Shown: piece by piece, positions 47,670 through 58,074 of the stretch
Layout of the letters: every line of letters begins with the position of its first letter
How positions within the stretch are numbered: the stretch's first letter is position 1
Source of the DNA: Candidatus Aalborgicola bjergmarkensis
GTDB lineage: Bacteria > Pseudomonadota > Gammaproteobacteria > Burkholderiales > Burkholderiaceae_C
NCBI GenBank assembly: GCA_016708725.1
Contig: JADJFE010000003.1
Location: 62,001 to 126,000, forward strand
DNA length: 64,000 bases
Direction: 5' to 3'
The notes under the pieces: generated by a model
The model's database searches: none
What the model saw: the letters and a program-made list of their open reading frames with translations, nothing else
Told to the model about the DNA's origin: nothing
Program-made: the position numbers and the translations under genes

Positions 47670-49838
47670 CTAATGCGGCAGGTCAGTGGGTTTTGTTTTC
47701 AGACGTGAATACCCCGCGAGTACCTTTTGGGCCAGTCGCGTACTGGAATGGATCAGGTTATATGCATCCGCCAGGATATGCGCCGCCTCAATCTGAAATA
47801 TGTCCTTGGCATCTTTTCTTGCTTTTTCTGCTGCCAGATCTTCGGCAAGACTGCGCTCATTGGCGTACAAGCCATCATCTTGAATATTTTCTTTGACTGT
47901 CGCACCATTCGATGCATTTTTTTGACGCAAAGTCTCACGGGCTTTGAGTTTGGCTTCGCGGGCATCACGTTCCTTTCGACGCTCTACTTCGTTGAGTGAA
48001 ATGCTCTTCTTCTCTTTATTCTCCAGGTACTCTCTGATGTCTTCCTTGAGAAAACGGAATTCCGCATCTTTGGCAATTCGTTGTTCGTGTTTTGTTTGCA
48101 GAATCGGCACGATGTCGGCAAGATCACCCAGCGGTTGGAAGTCGGCCGGTTTGATTTTTCCCCACGGCAGTGCATTGTCATAGCCGGATTCACCACTATC
48201 AACATCGAAAAGCGTAGGTAGCTTGATATCGGGAATAACGCCGTGCAGCTGGGTGGTAGTGCCATTGACCCGGTAGAACTGAGCGATCGTCATTTTTACT
48301 TCACCAAGTCTCTTCTTGTCATTGTGTGCCAAGGTGTCCAGATTAACGATGGTCTGCACCGTTCCTTTACCAAAACTGGGCTCACCAATAATGATGCCTC
48401 GACCGTAGTCCTGCATGGCAGCAGCAAAAATTTCCGATGCTGAAGCTGAACCTCGGTTGATGAGCACACCCAGTTGCCCATCCCAGGCCGCAGTGGCCTT
48501 GTCACTGCCCTCGACACGGACAGCGCCGCGTGTATCACGCTGTTGCACCACAGGTCCACTGCCAATAAACAAATTGGTGAGCTCAACCGCTTCCTTGAGT
48601 GAACCACCGCCATTGTTGCGTAAATCGATCAACACGCTGTCAACACGCTCTTTCTTCAATTCTTCCAACAAAAGAGCTACGTCGCGAGTGGCGCTTTTGA
48701 AGGCCTTGTCACCCCGTTTTTGCGCCTCGAAATCCTGGTAAAAAATAGGCAACGCAATAACGCCAATGCGAAGTGTCTGATCCCCATTTTTAACCTCCAG
48801 GATTGATTTTTTCGCGGATTTTTGCTCCAGGGTGATTTCTTTGCGGACCATGACTACCAAGGACTGTTGCGCATCGGGGTTGGCATCTGCAGGCAAAATG
48901 TTGAGCCTTACCTTGGTGCCTTCGGCGCCTCGAATCAGTCGAACCACATCATCCAGGCGCCAACCGATTATGTCGGTCAGTTCGGCATCATTCGCTTGCG
49001 CTACGCCAACAATACGATCTCCCACCTTGAGTTTGCCAGATAGCGCAGCTGGCCCACCGGGCACTAATTCCCGAACCACTGTCATTTCGTCCCGTTCTTG
49101 CAAAACGGCACCAATCCCGACCAGTGACAATTTCATGGAAATATCAAAATCTTCCGTGGCCTTGGGGCCAAAGTAGTTGGTGTGCGGTTCGATTGACGTG
49201 GCGTAGGCATTCATGAAAAGTTGAAATACGTCTTCACTTTTAAGTCGCTTGATGCCTGCTAGCAGGTAGTCATAACGTTTTTCCAAGGTCGTGCGAATAG
49301 CGACATTGTCCTTTCCAGCCAGTTTCAGTCGCAGCCAGTCGTTTTTGACACGCTGGCGCCACAAGTCCTGTATTTCGTTTTCGGTCTGTGCCCAGGCTGC
49401 ATGCTTGCGTTGAAAGTTGTAGCTTTCTTGCTTGCTGAAGTCAAAGCTCTGACTCAGTAACCCACGCGCATAGGTCAGTCGCTCACGTAGAAGGTATAGG
49501 TAGCGGTTGAACATTGCGAAGGGCGTCGTCATATCCCGGTTTCTGATCGCATCATCGAACTTGTCCCGCGCGGGTGAAAACTGATCGACATCGGCCTGAG
49601 TAAAAAGCAGTTTGTCCGAATCCAGTAACTTCAGGTAACGCGCGAATATCTTCTGTGACATGACGTCGTCCAATGGCATCGGAGTGTAGTGAAAGCGTGT
49701 CAAGATATCCGCAACCATGCCGGCGGCCTGGATCTGTTGTTGCGCAGGTTCCAATACAAGTGGCATTGACGTGTCGGACGCAGCGACGCTTGTCAGCGAA
49801 AAAATTGCCAACACCATCGACAACAGAATTCTTTTCAT
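47670..49838 (-). CDS. prc: Carboxy-terminal processing protease (Prc/Tsp, S41)
   Basis: The 722-residue periplasmic protease has a cleavable signal (MKRILLSMVLAIFSLTSVAA). A PDZ domain includes GGPAALSGKLKVGDRIVGV. The catalytic part has LIDLRNNGGGSL, the serine in RGSASASEIFAAAMQD (about residue 466) and the lysine in SFGKGTVQTIV (about 491), the Ser-Lys dyad. The C-terminal DUF3340 region is helical and charged. Length is typical of Tsp. It degrades SsrA-tagged or C-terminally nonpolar periplasmic proteins and controls murein hydrolases in studied species. GGAG lies before the ATG. Confidence 0.95.
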   Translation of the reverse strand: MKRILLSMVLAIFSLTSVAASDTSMPLVLEPAQQQIQAAGMVADILTRFHYTPMPLDDVMSQKIFARYLKLLDSDKLLFTQADVDQFSPARDKFDDAIRNRDMTTPFAMFNRYLYLLRERLTYARGLLSQSFDFSKQESYNFQRKHAAWAQTENEIQDLWRQRVKNDWLRLKLAGKDNVAIRTTLEKRYDYLLAGIKRLKSEDVFQLFMNAYATSIEPHTNYFGPKATEDFDISMKLSLVGIGAVLQERDEMTVVRELVPGGPAALSGKLKVGDRIVGVAQANDAELTDIIGWRLDDVVRLIRGAEGTKVRLNILPADANPDAQQSLVVMVRKEITLEQKSAKKSILEVKNGDQTLRIGVIALPIFYQDFEAQKRGDKAFKSATRDVALLLEELKKERVDSVLIDLRNNGGGSLKEAVELTNLFIGSGPVVQQRDTRGAVRVEGSDKATAAWDGQLGVLINRGSASASEIFAAAMQDYGRGIIIGEPSFGKGTVQTIVNLDTLAHNDKKRLGEVKMTIAQFYRVNGTTTQLHGVIPDIKLPTLFDVDSGESGYDNALPWGKIKPADFQPLGDLADIVPILQTKHEQRIAKDAEFRFLKEDIREYLENKEKKSISLNEVERRKERDAREAKLKARETLRQKNASNGATVKENIQDDGLYANERSLAEDLAAEKARKDAKDIFQIEAAHILADAYNLIHSSTRLAQKVLAGYSRLKTKPTDLPH

Positions 49839-50115
49839 CGGAAAGCTCCAGGAAGAGCAGATAGGTATTTCAAACGCATGCGCCCAAGTATGGCATGCCT
49901 TATGAGTACACGAAAATGGCGGTTTTGTTTACCCTGTTTCTTCTGGGTTTACGCTGGAACTGTTACGCCGCCACGCCGTCCTGTTCTCCTGCAAGAAACG
50001 TACTGATTTTCATCCGGAGATCGTGGCCTGATTCCGCGCTCTTTGTTGAAGGCATCTTCCAGCAACTCTCGAATTCGCAAAGACATGAAGCGATTCCCAA
50101 CGGATAATCAGCATC
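49839..50115. promoter_or_regulatory. Divergent promoter region between prc and RIO-kinase gene
   Basis: This 277-bp gap between divergent genes must contain both promoters. A 70-codon open frame (49895-50107) starts with a hydrophobic run but has no ribosome site and no family resemblance. Nothing else was recognised. Confidence 0.5.
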
Positions 50116-51000
50116 ATGAAACCACCTCCCAGACTGCAATCCCTCATCGAAGAGGGTCTTATCGATACGGTGGTTCGCCAGTTGATGAGCGGCAAGGAAG
50201 CCATGGTCTTTGTTGTACGCATTGGTGCTGAGACACGTTGCGCCAAGATCTACAAAGAGGCCACGCACCGCAGTTTTCGCCAGGCGGTGGACTACACCGA
50301 AAACCGCAAGGTCAAGAACTCGCGCTCATCCCGCGCCATGGCCAAGGGCAGTCGCTTTGGTCGGCAAGAAATTGAAGCCGCTTGGCAAAGCGCTGAAGTA
50401 GATGCACTCTACCGCTTAGCCGCTGCTGGCGTGCGCGTACCCCAGCCCTACAATTTTCACGATGGCGTCCTGTTGATGGAACTGGTGACCGATGCCCATG
50501 GTGACGCCGCACCAAGACTGAACGATGTGGCGTTCACACGCGAGCAGGCATTGCAGCACCATGCCACGTTGATTGCGGAGGTAGTGCGCATGCTGTGCGC
50601 AGGCGTGGTGCACGGAGACTTGTCCGAATTCAACATCCTGCTGGCCCATGCGCCAGGCGTGGATGGTGCTGAGGGTTTTGATGCGCCCGTCATCATTGAC
50701 CTGCCCCAGGCGGTGGATGCCGCCGGCAACAATCACGCCCAACGAATGCTGCTGCGGGATGTGAACAACCTGCGGGACTTCTTTGGCCAGTCCGCACCCG
50801 AGTTGCTACACACCCAATATGGCCCCGAAATCTGGAGTCTGTATCAGGCAGGTTTACTCGACAACGGGACCGCGCTGACCGGTCGTTATGAACGCCAGCA
50901 CGCTGATGTGGATATGCAAGCCGTATTGCGTGAAATTGACGACGCGCGAGCGGAAGATGCTGCTCGGCGCTTGCGTATGAGCATTGCAGCATCACCTTAG
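50116..51000 (+). CDS. RIO1-family protein kinase-like protein
   Basis: The 294-residue protein has a RIO kinase fold: GKEAMVFVVR with a catalytic-lysine strand in CAKIYKE, the catalytic loop GVVHGDLSEFNILL and the metal-binding VIIDLPQAVD in place of DFG. Bacterial members (for example the Pseudomonas PA4780 type) are of unknown substrate. The insert SRSSRAMAKGSRFGRQEIE is characteristic of the group. It is monocistronic, with a start at 50116 close behind a weak purine stretch. Confidence 0.88.
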   Translation: MKPPPRLQSLIEEGLIDTVVRQLMSGKEAMVFVVRIGAETRCAKIYKEATHRSFRQAVDYTENRKVKNSRSSRAMAKGSRFGRQEIEAAWQSAEVDALYRLAAAGVRVPQPYNFHDGVLLMELVTDAHGDAAPRLNDVAFTREQALQHHATLIAEVVRMLCAGVVHGDLSEFNILLAHAPGVDGAEGFDAPVIIDLPQAVDAAGNNHAQRMLLRDVNNLRDFFGQSAPELLHTQYGPEIWSLYQAGLLDNGTALTGRYERQHADVDMQAVLREIDDARAEDAARRLRMSIAASP

Positions 51001-51312
51001 GGTGCGACGAGAAACCTGCCCTGCGACCGTTCGCAGCGGTTTGCATGACAACAAAGAGATTGTCCAGTGTAGAACACCGACTATACAACTCGTACCAGAA
51101 CTCACCTTTTAATAGCTTTCACCGCACGTTCCGTAAGGCATTCACCCCAATATCCCCTAATTGGCAAAGTTGACAGTCCTGGCAGTAGTCCTTTCGAACT
51201 ACGCCAGGCACCCGAGTAGTAGTTCCATTGCACCGGCCCACACCTCCATCAGGCGGATAGTAAAAGCAGCGCCAATCGGCGAAAGTTGGTGCATATTCTG
51301 GGAGAAGGAAAT
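51001..51312. promoter_or_regulatory. Upstream region of the nitrate operon
   Basis: A 312-bp gap. A short TAGCTTTCACCGCACGTTCC repeat occurs near 51111. The nar promoter should be here; I looked for an FNR-type TTGAT-N4-ATCAA site and saw no convincing match. TTGACA at 51170 could be a -35 element. GGAGAAGG precedes the narK start. Confidence 0.5.
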
Positions 51313-52572
51313 ATGGCTTCTGAACTGCGCAATGCGAAACAGGCTTGGTCGGTGTTGATTGTCAGCACGCTGGCTTTTACCGTCTGCTTCATGGTCTGGA
51401 TGATGTTTGGCGTGATCGGCATTCCGATCAAGAAGATGCTCAATCTCAATTCCACCCAGTTCGGCTTGCTGACCGCCATGCCGGTGCTGACCGGCTCGCT
51501 GATCCGCGTACCGCTGGGTATCTGGACGGACCGCTATGGCGGGCGCATCGTGCTGGCCTGTCTGATGGCGACCACCGTACCGGCCATCTGGATGATGAGC
51601 TACGCCACGGAGTTCTGGCATTTTCTGGTCATCGGCTTGTTTGTCGGTCTGGCGGGCGGCTCGTTTTCCGTAGGTACGCCTTATGTGGCGCGCTGGTTCC
51701 CGAAGGATCGTCAGGGTATGGCGATGGGCGTGTACGGTGCGGGCAACTCGGGTGCTGCGGTCAACAAGTTTATTGCCCCCGTGCTGCTGGTGGCCTTTGG
51801 CTGGGCGATGGTGCCGCAGGTCTATGCGGCTGTGATGCTGGGCACACTGGTGCTGTTCTGGATGTTCAGCCACAGCGACCCGGCCCATCTGGTACCCAGC
51901 CACGTCACGTTCATGGACCAGCTCAAGGCGCTGAAAGACCCCAGGGTGATCAAATATTGCCAGTACTACAGCATCGTGTTTGGCGGCTACGTGGCCATGA
52001 GCCTGTGGATGGTGCAGTACTACGTGGGTGAATTCGGCCTGGACATCCGGGTTGCTGCCCTGCTGGCAGCGTGCTTTTCCTTGCCTGGCGGCGTCTTGCG
52101 CGCTATCGGCGGCATACTTTCCGACAAGTTTGGCGCCCACTCCGTCACCTGGTGGGTGATGTGGGTCAGCTGGGTTTGCCTGTTTTTGCTGTCTTATCCC
52201 CAGACCGATCTGACCATCACCACGGTCAACGGCCCCATGACTTTTCACGTCGGCCTGAATGTCTATGTATTCACCACACTGATGTTCATCCTGGGCATCG
52301 CCTGGGCCTTTGGCAAGGCCAGCGTCTTCAAGTACATCAGCGATGACTTCGGCGCCAACATCGGCACGATTTCCGGCATCGTCGGTCTGGCCGGTGGATT
52401 GGGTGGCTTTGTTTTGCCGATCATGTTCGGTGCGCTGATGGACATAACAGGCATTCGTTCCAGCGCCTTCATGCTGATGTATGGCGTGGTCTGGGTGTCC
52501 TTGATCTGGATGTACTGGACCGAAGTACATAAGGTGCAGTCCCGCGACAGCCACAACCAGGATTTGATCTGA
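51313..52572 (+). CDS. narK: Nitrate transporter NarK1-type (MFS)
   Basis: The 419-residue major facilitator protein has 12 hydrophobic segments. It carries the nitrate signature-type loops GLLTAMPVLTGSLIRVPLGIW and GNSGAAVNKFIAPV, and NxTxFG-like signatures. It fits the NarK1 branch (proton-coupled nitrate uptake). The ATG at 51313 has GGAGAAGG 5-12 bp upstream and is preferred over an upstream GTG/ATG frame at 51286. It is first in the run narK1-narK2-narGHJI. Confidence 0.92.
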   Translation: MASELRNAKQAWSVLIVSTLAFTVCFMVWMMFGVIGIPIKKMLNLNSTQFGLLTAMPVLTGSLIRVPLGIWTDRYGGRIVLACLMATTVPAIWMMSYATEFWHFLVIGLFVGLAGGSFSVGTPYVARWFPKDRQGMAMGVYGAGNSGAAVNKFIAPVLLVAFGWAMVPQVYAAVMLGTLVLFWMFSHSDPAHLVPSHVTFMDQLKALKDPRVIKYCQYYSIVFGGYVAMSLWMVQYYVGEFGLDIRVAALLAACFSLPGGVLRAIGGILSDKFGAHSVTWWVMWVSWVCLFLLSYPQTDLTITTVNGPMTFHVGLNVYVFTTLMFILGIAWAFGKASVFKYISDDFGANIGTISGIVGLAGGLGGFVLPIMFGALMDITGIRSSAFMLMYGVVWVSLIWMYWTEVHKVQSRDSHNQDLI

Positions 52573-52612
52573 TCCATCTGACCGTTTTCCCCCTACTGGA
52601 GTACCCCGCACC

Positions 52613-54241
52613 ATGAGCGAAAAAATTTACTCATCCGCCGACATTGCCGATTGGCGCCCCGAGGACGCGCAGTTCTGGGAGAGCACTGGCAAGTCGATTG
52701 CCAACCGCAACCTGTGGATTTCCATCCCCAATCTGCTGTGCGGCTTTGCCGTCTGGGGCATGTGGGGCATGATCACGGTGCAGATGCTGAACCTGGGCTT
52801 TCCGTTCAAACCGGCGGATATGTTCACGCTGACCGCCATTGCCGGGCTGATGGGTGCGACGATGCGCATTCCGGCGTCGTTCTTTATCCGTCTGGCGGGT
52901 GGGCGCAATACCATCTTTCTGACCTCGACCTTGCTGATGGCTCCGGCCATCTGGACAGGGATTGCCCTGCAGGACAAGAACACGCCACTGTGGGTGTTTC
53001 AGGCCTGTGCATTTTTGTCAGGGATTGGCGGCGGCAACTTTGCCTGCTCCATGTCCAATATCTCGGGCTTTTTCCCCAAGGCCAAACAGGGCACGGCGCT
53101 GGGTCTGAATGCGGGTCTGGGCAATTTTGGCGTGACGACGATGCAGATTCTGATTCCGCTGGTCATGACCGTGGGGCTGTTTGGCGCCGTGGGCGGTGGC
53201 TCGATGGTGCTCATCAAGGACAGCGGCTGGATCATGGGCAAAATTCTTGCTGGCACCCCCACCTTCATCCAGAATGCCGGTTTCATCTGGGCCGCCATTT
53301 TGCTGCCGCTGGTGATTGCCGCCTGGTTTGGCATGAACAACCTCCTGCCGCTGTCGCCCAACTACGGTGGCACGCTGGCCGCATTTGCCAAGATCATTTA
53401 CCTGTGGCTTTTGAGCGGCCTCGTCGGTGTCGTTGGCCTGTATCTGTATCTGCCCGCGCCCACGGGGTTGGGATTGCTGAATATGTGGGTCGCGCTGCCG
53501 CTCATCATTGTGGCCACGCTGATGGTCATGAAGGTGGCAGCCTTTGGTGAGATGAAGGGCAATATTGCCAAGCAGTTCGCCATCTTTAACAACAAGCACA
53601 CCTGGTCGATGACCGTGCTGTACATCGTGACCTTCGGTTCCTTCATCGGCTTTTCGATGGCGCTGCCCCTGTCGATCACGGTCATTTTTGGTGTCAGCCA
53701 CGTGCCGGACGCCGCCGGTATCATGCAGCACACGCTGAAAAACCCGAATGCACCGTCTGCGCTGACCTATGCCTGGATCGGCCCCTTTGTCGGTGCCCTG
53801 GTGCGGCCCATTGGCGGCTGGATTTCGGACAAGGTGGGCGGCTCCATCGTGACACAAATCATTTCCGCCGTCATGGTGGTTGCCAGCGCATGTGTAGGCT
53901 ACGTTATGCTGCAAGCCTATGGCTCGGCCACGCCCGAGCAGCACTTTCAGACCTTCATGTGGCTGTTTGTGCTGCTGTTTGCTGCCAGCGGCATCGGCAA
54001 TGGCTCGACTTTCCGCACCATTGGCGTGATTTTTGACCGCCAGCAAGCCGGCCCGGTGCTGGGCTGGACTTCGGCGGTCGCCGCCTATGGCGCGTTCATC
54101 GCCCCGGTGGTGATTGGCGCGCAGATCAAGGCGGGAACGCCGCAAAACGCCATGTACGGCTTTGCCATCTTCTACGCGCTGTGCCTGGTGTTGAACTGGT
54201 GGTTCTACCTGCGCTCGGCTTCGGAAATCAAGAACCCTTAA
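52613..54241 (+). CDS. narK: Nitrate/nitrite transporter NarK2-type (MFS)
   Basis: The 542-residue major facilitator protein has an N-terminal extension (SEKIYSSADIADWRPEDAQF), 12-14 predicted helices, RIPASFFIRLAGGRN and GLNAGLGNFGVTTMQ typical of NarK2, and a Ser/Gly-rich later half. It is thought to exchange nitrate for nitrite, supplying the reductase and removing its product. It follows narK1 after 40 bp and precedes narG by 40 bp. Confidence 0.92.
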   Translation: MSEKIYSSADIADWRPEDAQFWESTGKSIANRNLWISIPNLLCGFAVWGMWGMITVQMLNLGFPFKPADMFTLTAIAGLMGATMRIPASFFIRLAGGRNTIFLTSTLLMAPAIWTGIALQDKNTPLWVFQACAFLSGIGGGNFACSMSNISGFFPKAKQGTALGLNAGLGNFGVTTMQILIPLVMTVGLFGAVGGGSMVLIKDSGWIMGKILAGTPTFIQNAGFIWAAILLPLVIAAWFGMNNLLPLSPNYGGTLAAFAKIIYLWLLSGLVGVVGLYLYLPAPTGLGLLNMWVALPLIIVATLMVMKVAAFGEMKGNIAKQFAIFNNKHTWSMTVLYIVTFGSFIGFSMALPLSITVIFGVSHVPDAAGIMQHTLKNPNAPSALTYAWIGPFVGALVRPIGGWISDKVGGSIVTQIISAVMVVASACVGYVMLQAYGSATPEQHFQTFMWLFVLLFAASGIGNGSTFRTIGVIFDRQQAGPVLGWTSAVAAYGAFIAPVVIGAQIKAGTPQNAMYGFAIFYALCLVLNWWFYLRSASEIKNP

Positions 54242-54281
54242 TAACTTTTAATAACTTTTTACTTTCACCAAAGGTCCCACC

Positions 54282-57200
54282 ATGAGCCATTTTCTGGATC
54301 GACTCAGCTACTTTTCCAGCCCCAAGGAGCCGTTTTCGGGTGAGCATGGTCTCACCACCGGCGAAGACCGCACCTGGGAAGACGCCTACCGCGACCGCTG
54401 GGCGCACGACAAGATCGTGCGCAGCACGCACGGCGTGAACTGCACGGGTTCGTGCTCCTGGAAAATCTACGTCAAGGGCGGCATCGTCACCTGGGAAACC
54501 CAGCAGACCGATTACCCGCGCACCCGCGCCGATCTGCCGAACCACGAGCCACGCGGCTGCCAGCGCGGCGCCAGTTATAGCTGGTATCTCTACAGCGCCA
54601 ACCGCGTCAAATACCCCATGGTGCGCGGCAAGTTGCTGCAACACTGGCGCGCAGCGCTGGCGGTGGCCAAAGACCCGGTCAATGCCTGGGCCAGCATTGT
54701 CGAAAATCCAACAGCGCGCGCCGACTGGCAAAAGCAGCGCGGACTGGGCGGATTTGTGCGCAGCACCTGGGAAGAAGTCAACCAGCTGATTGCCAGCGCC
54801 AACGTCTACACCGCCAAAAAATACGGCCCGGACCGCGTGATTGGCTTTTCGCCGATTCCCGCCATGTCCATGGTCAGCTACGCCGCCGGTAGCCGCTATC
54901 TGTCCTTGATTGGTGGCGTGTGTATGAGTTTTTACGACTGGTACTGCGACCTGCCCCCTTCCAGCCCGCAAATCTGGGGCGAGCAGACCGACGTGCCCGA
55001 ATCCGCCGACTGGTACAACTCCAACTTCATCATCGCCTGGGGCTCCAACGTGCCGCAAACGCGCACACCGGATGCCCACTTCTTCACCGAAGTGCGCTAC
55101 AAGGGCGCCAAGACCGTGGCCATCACGCCCGACTATTCCGAAGTCGCCAAACTGGCTGATCTGTGGATGCACCCCAAGCAAGGCACCGACGCTGCCGTGG
55201 CCATGGCCATGGGCCATGTGATTCTCAAGGAGTTTTACTTTGACCGGCGCTGCACCTACTTTGATGACTACGTGCGCCGCTACACCGATATGCCCAACCT
55301 GGTGCAGTTGGAAGAGCGCACGCTGCCCGATGGCCGCAAAGTACTGGTCCCAGGGCGTTATCTGCGCGCCAGCGATTTCGACACCAAACTCGACCAGGGC
55401 AACAACCCCGAGTGGAAAACCGTCGCGCTGGATGCTAGCGATGCGGTGGTGGTGCCCAATGGCTCCATTGGTTTCCGTTGGGGTGCAGAAGGCCGCGCCG
55501 ATGTGGGCAAGTGGAATCTGGAAAACAAGGAAGCCCGAGCAAACGCTGAAGTCACGCTCAAGCTCAGCCTGATGGAAGGCGCTAAAGCCCAGTACGAAGT
55601 CGGCGACGTGGGCTTCCCCTACTTTGGCGGCATCGACACGCCCAACTTCAACGCCAACAAGCAAAGCAGCGCCACCGGCGACGTGCTGGTGCGCAAGGTG
55701 CCGCTGCGGCGTATACAACTCGCTCAGGGCAATGTACTGGTGGCGACCGTGTTTGACCTGACCGTGGCGCACTACGGCGTGGCACGCGGTCTGCCGGGTG
55801 ATACGGGTGCGACCAGCTTTGACCAGAACACGCCCTACACCCCGGCCTGGCAGGAAGCGATTACCGGCGTCAAGCGCGACCAGATCATTGCGGTGGCACG
55901 CCAGTTTGCCGACAACGCCGAAAAGACCACGGGCAAATCCATGGTCATCATCGGTGCGGCCATGAACCACTGGTACCACAGCGACATGAACTACCGGGGC
56001 ATCATCAATATGCTGATGCTGTGCGGCTGCATCGGCCAATCCGGTGGCGGCTGGGCGCACTATGTGGGCCAGGAAAAACTGCGTCCACAAACTGGCTGGA
56101 CGGCATTGGCTTTCGCGCTGGACTGGGTACGCCCGCCCCGGCAAATGAACTCCACCAGCTTTTTCTATGCCCACACCGACCAGTGGCGCTACGAAAAACT
56201 CGGTGTGGAGGAAATCCTCTCGCCGCTGGCCGACAAAAAGCAATACGGCGGCAGCCTGATTGACTACAACGTGCGCTCCGAGCGCATGGGCTGGCTGCCC
56301 AGCGCGCCACAACTGCAAACCAACCCGCTGCAGGTGGTCAAGGACGCGCAGGCCAAAGGCATGGATGCCAAGGACTACGTGGTGCAGTCGCTCAAGAGCG
56401 GCGCGCTGAAGATGAGCTGCGAAGACCCGGACAATCCGCAGAACTGGCCACGCAACCTGTTCGTCTGGCGCTCCAACCTGCTGGGCTCCAGCGGCAAGGG
56501 GCACGAGTATTTTCTCAAGCACCTCTTGGGCACCACACACGGCGTACAGGGCAAGGACTTAGGCACCGGCGAAGCCAAACCCGCCGAAGTGCAATGGCAC
56601 GCGCAAGCGCCCGAAGGCAAGCTCGATTTGCTGGTGACACTCGACTTTCGCATGAGCACCACCTGTCTGTACTCGGATATCGTGCTGCCCACCGCCACCT
56701 GGTACGAGAAAAACGACCTCAACACCAGCGACATGCACCCCTTCATCCACCCGCTCTCCACCGCCGTCGATCCAGCATGGCAGAGTAAATCGGATTGGGA
56801 AATCTACAAGGGCTTCGCCAAGGCCTATAGCCAGGTGTGCATCGGACACCTGGGCGTGGAAAAGGAAGTCGTACTCACGCCGCTGATGCACGACACCCCG
56901 TCCGAACTCGCGCAGGCGCTGGACGTGAAAGAGTGGAAACGCAACCAGGTCGAGCTGATCCCCGGCAAGACCGCCCCCTCGATTGCCGTGGTCGAGCGCG
57001 ACTACCCCAACACCTACCAGCGCTTCACCTCGCTAGGCCCGCTGATGGACAAGCTGGGCAACGGCGGCAAGGGCATTGGCTGGGACACCAAGACCGAAGT
57101 CGAACAGCTTGGCGATCTCAATGGCCGGGTGCGCGCCAAGGGTGTGAGCCAAGGCATGGCCAAAATCGAAAGCGACATCGACGCTTGCGAAGTGATTTTG

Positions 57201-58064
57201 CAACTGGCACCCGAAACCAACGGCCATGTGGCGGTGAAGGCCTGGGAAGCCTTGTCCAAGATCACTGGCCGCGACCACACGCATCTGGCACTACACCGCG
57301 AGGACGAAAAAATCCGCTTCCGCGACGTGCAGGCGCAGCCGCGCAAGATCATCTCCAGCCCCACATGGTCGGGACTGGAGAGCGAAAAGGTCAGCTACAA
57401 CGCCGGTTACACCAACGTGCACGAACTCATCCCATGGCGCACCCTGACCGGGCGCCAGCAGTTCTACATGGACCATCCCTGGATGCTGGCTTTTGGCGAA
57501 GGCTTGTCAAGCTACCGCCCGCCGGTGGACCTGAAAACCATCAATGGCATCAAGGAGCGCAAGCCCAATGGCAACAAGGAAATTTCCTTGAACTTCATCA
57601 CGCCGCACCAGAAATGGGGCATCCACTCGACCTACACCGACAATTTGCTGATGCTCACCCTGAGCCGGGGCGGCCCGTGCGTGTGGATCAGCGAGGACGA
57701 TGCCAAGGTAGCGGGCATTGTCGATAACGACTGGATCGAACTCTTCAACATCAACGGCGCCATTGCGGCGCGTGCGGTGGTCAGCCAGCGCGTCAATCCG
57801 GGTATGTGCATGATGTACCACGCACAGGAAAAGATCATCAACACCCCCGGAGCCGAAATCACCGGCACACGCGGCGGCATTCACAACTCGGTGACGCGCA
57901 TCGTGACCAAGCCCACGCACATGATCGGCGGCTACGCGCAGTTCAGCTACGGCTTCAACTACTACGGCACCATCGGCACCAACCGCGACGAGTTCGTTGT
58001 CGTGCGCAAGATGCGCAAGATCGACTGGCTCGACGACGAAGGCACCGACACCATCCAAGCCTAA
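54282..58064 (+). CDS. narG: Respiratory nitrate reductase alpha subunit
   Basis: The cytoplasmic-face catalytic subunit of membrane-bound nitrate reductase, 1260 residues. The N-terminal FS0 cluster ligands are visible in THGVNCTGSCSWK (H50, C54, C58), and a molybdopterin-guanine-dinucleotide fold follows (for example DVPESADWYNSNFIIAWGSN). It reduces nitrate to nitrite with electrons from NarH/NarI. Length equals that of the family. narH begins 10 bp later. Confidence 0.96.
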   Translation: MSHFLDRLSYFSSPKEPFSGEHGLTTGEDRTWEDAYRDRWAHDKIVRSTHGVNCTGSCSWKIYVKGGIVTWETQQTDYPRTRADLPNHEPRGCQRGASYSWYLYSANRVKYPMVRGKLLQHWRAALAVAKDPVNAWASIVENPTARADWQKQRGLGGFVRSTWEEVNQLIASANVYTAKKYGPDRVIGFSPIPAMSMVSYAAGSRYLSLIGGVCMSFYDWYCDLPPSSPQIWGEQTDVPESADWYNSNFIIAWGSNVPQTRTPDAHFFTEVRYKGAKTVAITPDYSEVAKLADLWMHPKQGTDAAVAMAMGHVILKEFYFDRRCTYFDDYVRRYTDMPNLVQLEERTLPDGRKVLVPGRYLRASDFDTKLDQGNNPEWKTVALDASDAVVVPNGSIGFRWGAEGRADVGKWNLENKEARANAEVTLKLSLMEGAKAQYEVGDVGFPYFGGIDTPNFNANKQSSATGDVLVRKVPLRRIQLAQGNVLVATVFDLTVAHYGVARGLPGDTGATSFDQNTPYTPAWQEAITGVKRDQIIAVARQFADNAEKTTGKSMVIIGAAMNHWYHSDMNYRGIINMLMLCGCIGQSGGGWAHYVGQEKLRPQTGWTALAFALDWVRPPRQMNSTSFFYAHTDQWRYEKLGVEEILSPLADKKQYGGSLIDYNVRSERMGWLPSAPQLQTNPLQVVKDAQAKGMDAKDYVVQSLKSGALKMSCEDPDNPQNWPRNLFVWRSNLLGSSGKGHEYFLKHLLGTTHGVQGKDLGTGEAKPAEVQWHAQAPEGKLDLLVTLDFRMSTTCLYSDIVLPTATWYEKNDLNTSDMHPFIHPLSTAVDPAWQSKSDWEIYKGFAKAYSQVCIGHLGVEKEVVLTPLMHDTPSELAQALDVKEWKRNQVELIPGKTAPSIAVVERDYPNTYQRFTSLGPLMDKLGNGGKGIGWDTKTEVEQLGDLNGRVRAKGVSQGMAKIESDIDACEVILQLAPETNGHVAVKAWEALSKITGRDHTHLALHREDEKIRFRDVQAQPRKIISSPTWSGLESEKVSYNAGYTNVHELIPWRTLTGRQQFYMDHPWMLAFGEGLSSYRPPVDLKTINGIKERKPNGNKEISLNFITPHQKWGIHSTYTDNLLMLTLSRGGPCVWISEDDAKVAGIVDNDWIELFNINGAIAARAVVSQRVNPGMCMMYHAQEKIINTPGAEITGTRGGIHNSVTRIVTKPTHMIGGYAQFSYGFNYYGTIGTNRDEFVVVRKMRKIDWLDDEGTDTIQA

Positions 58065-58074
58065 GGAGAAAAAC

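Noticed and set aside
49895..50107. 70-codon ORF with a hydrophobic start between prc and the RIO kinase gene
   Set aside because: No ribosome site, poor codon pattern and no recognisable family; it lies in a divergent promoter region.
51001..51312. FNR or NarL boxes before the nar operon
   Set aside because: No convincing TTGAT-N4-ATCAA or heptamer pair could be seen, although such control is usual for nar operons.
51199..52614. Minus-strand open frame of 471 codons opposite narK
   Set aside because: It is opposite a clear MFS transporter; His/Gln-rich shadow translation with no domain.
54228..56540. Long minus-strand open frame (770 codons) opposite narG
   Set aside because: It lies wholly opposite the conserved narG coding sequence, has no family motif and reflects high GC bias.
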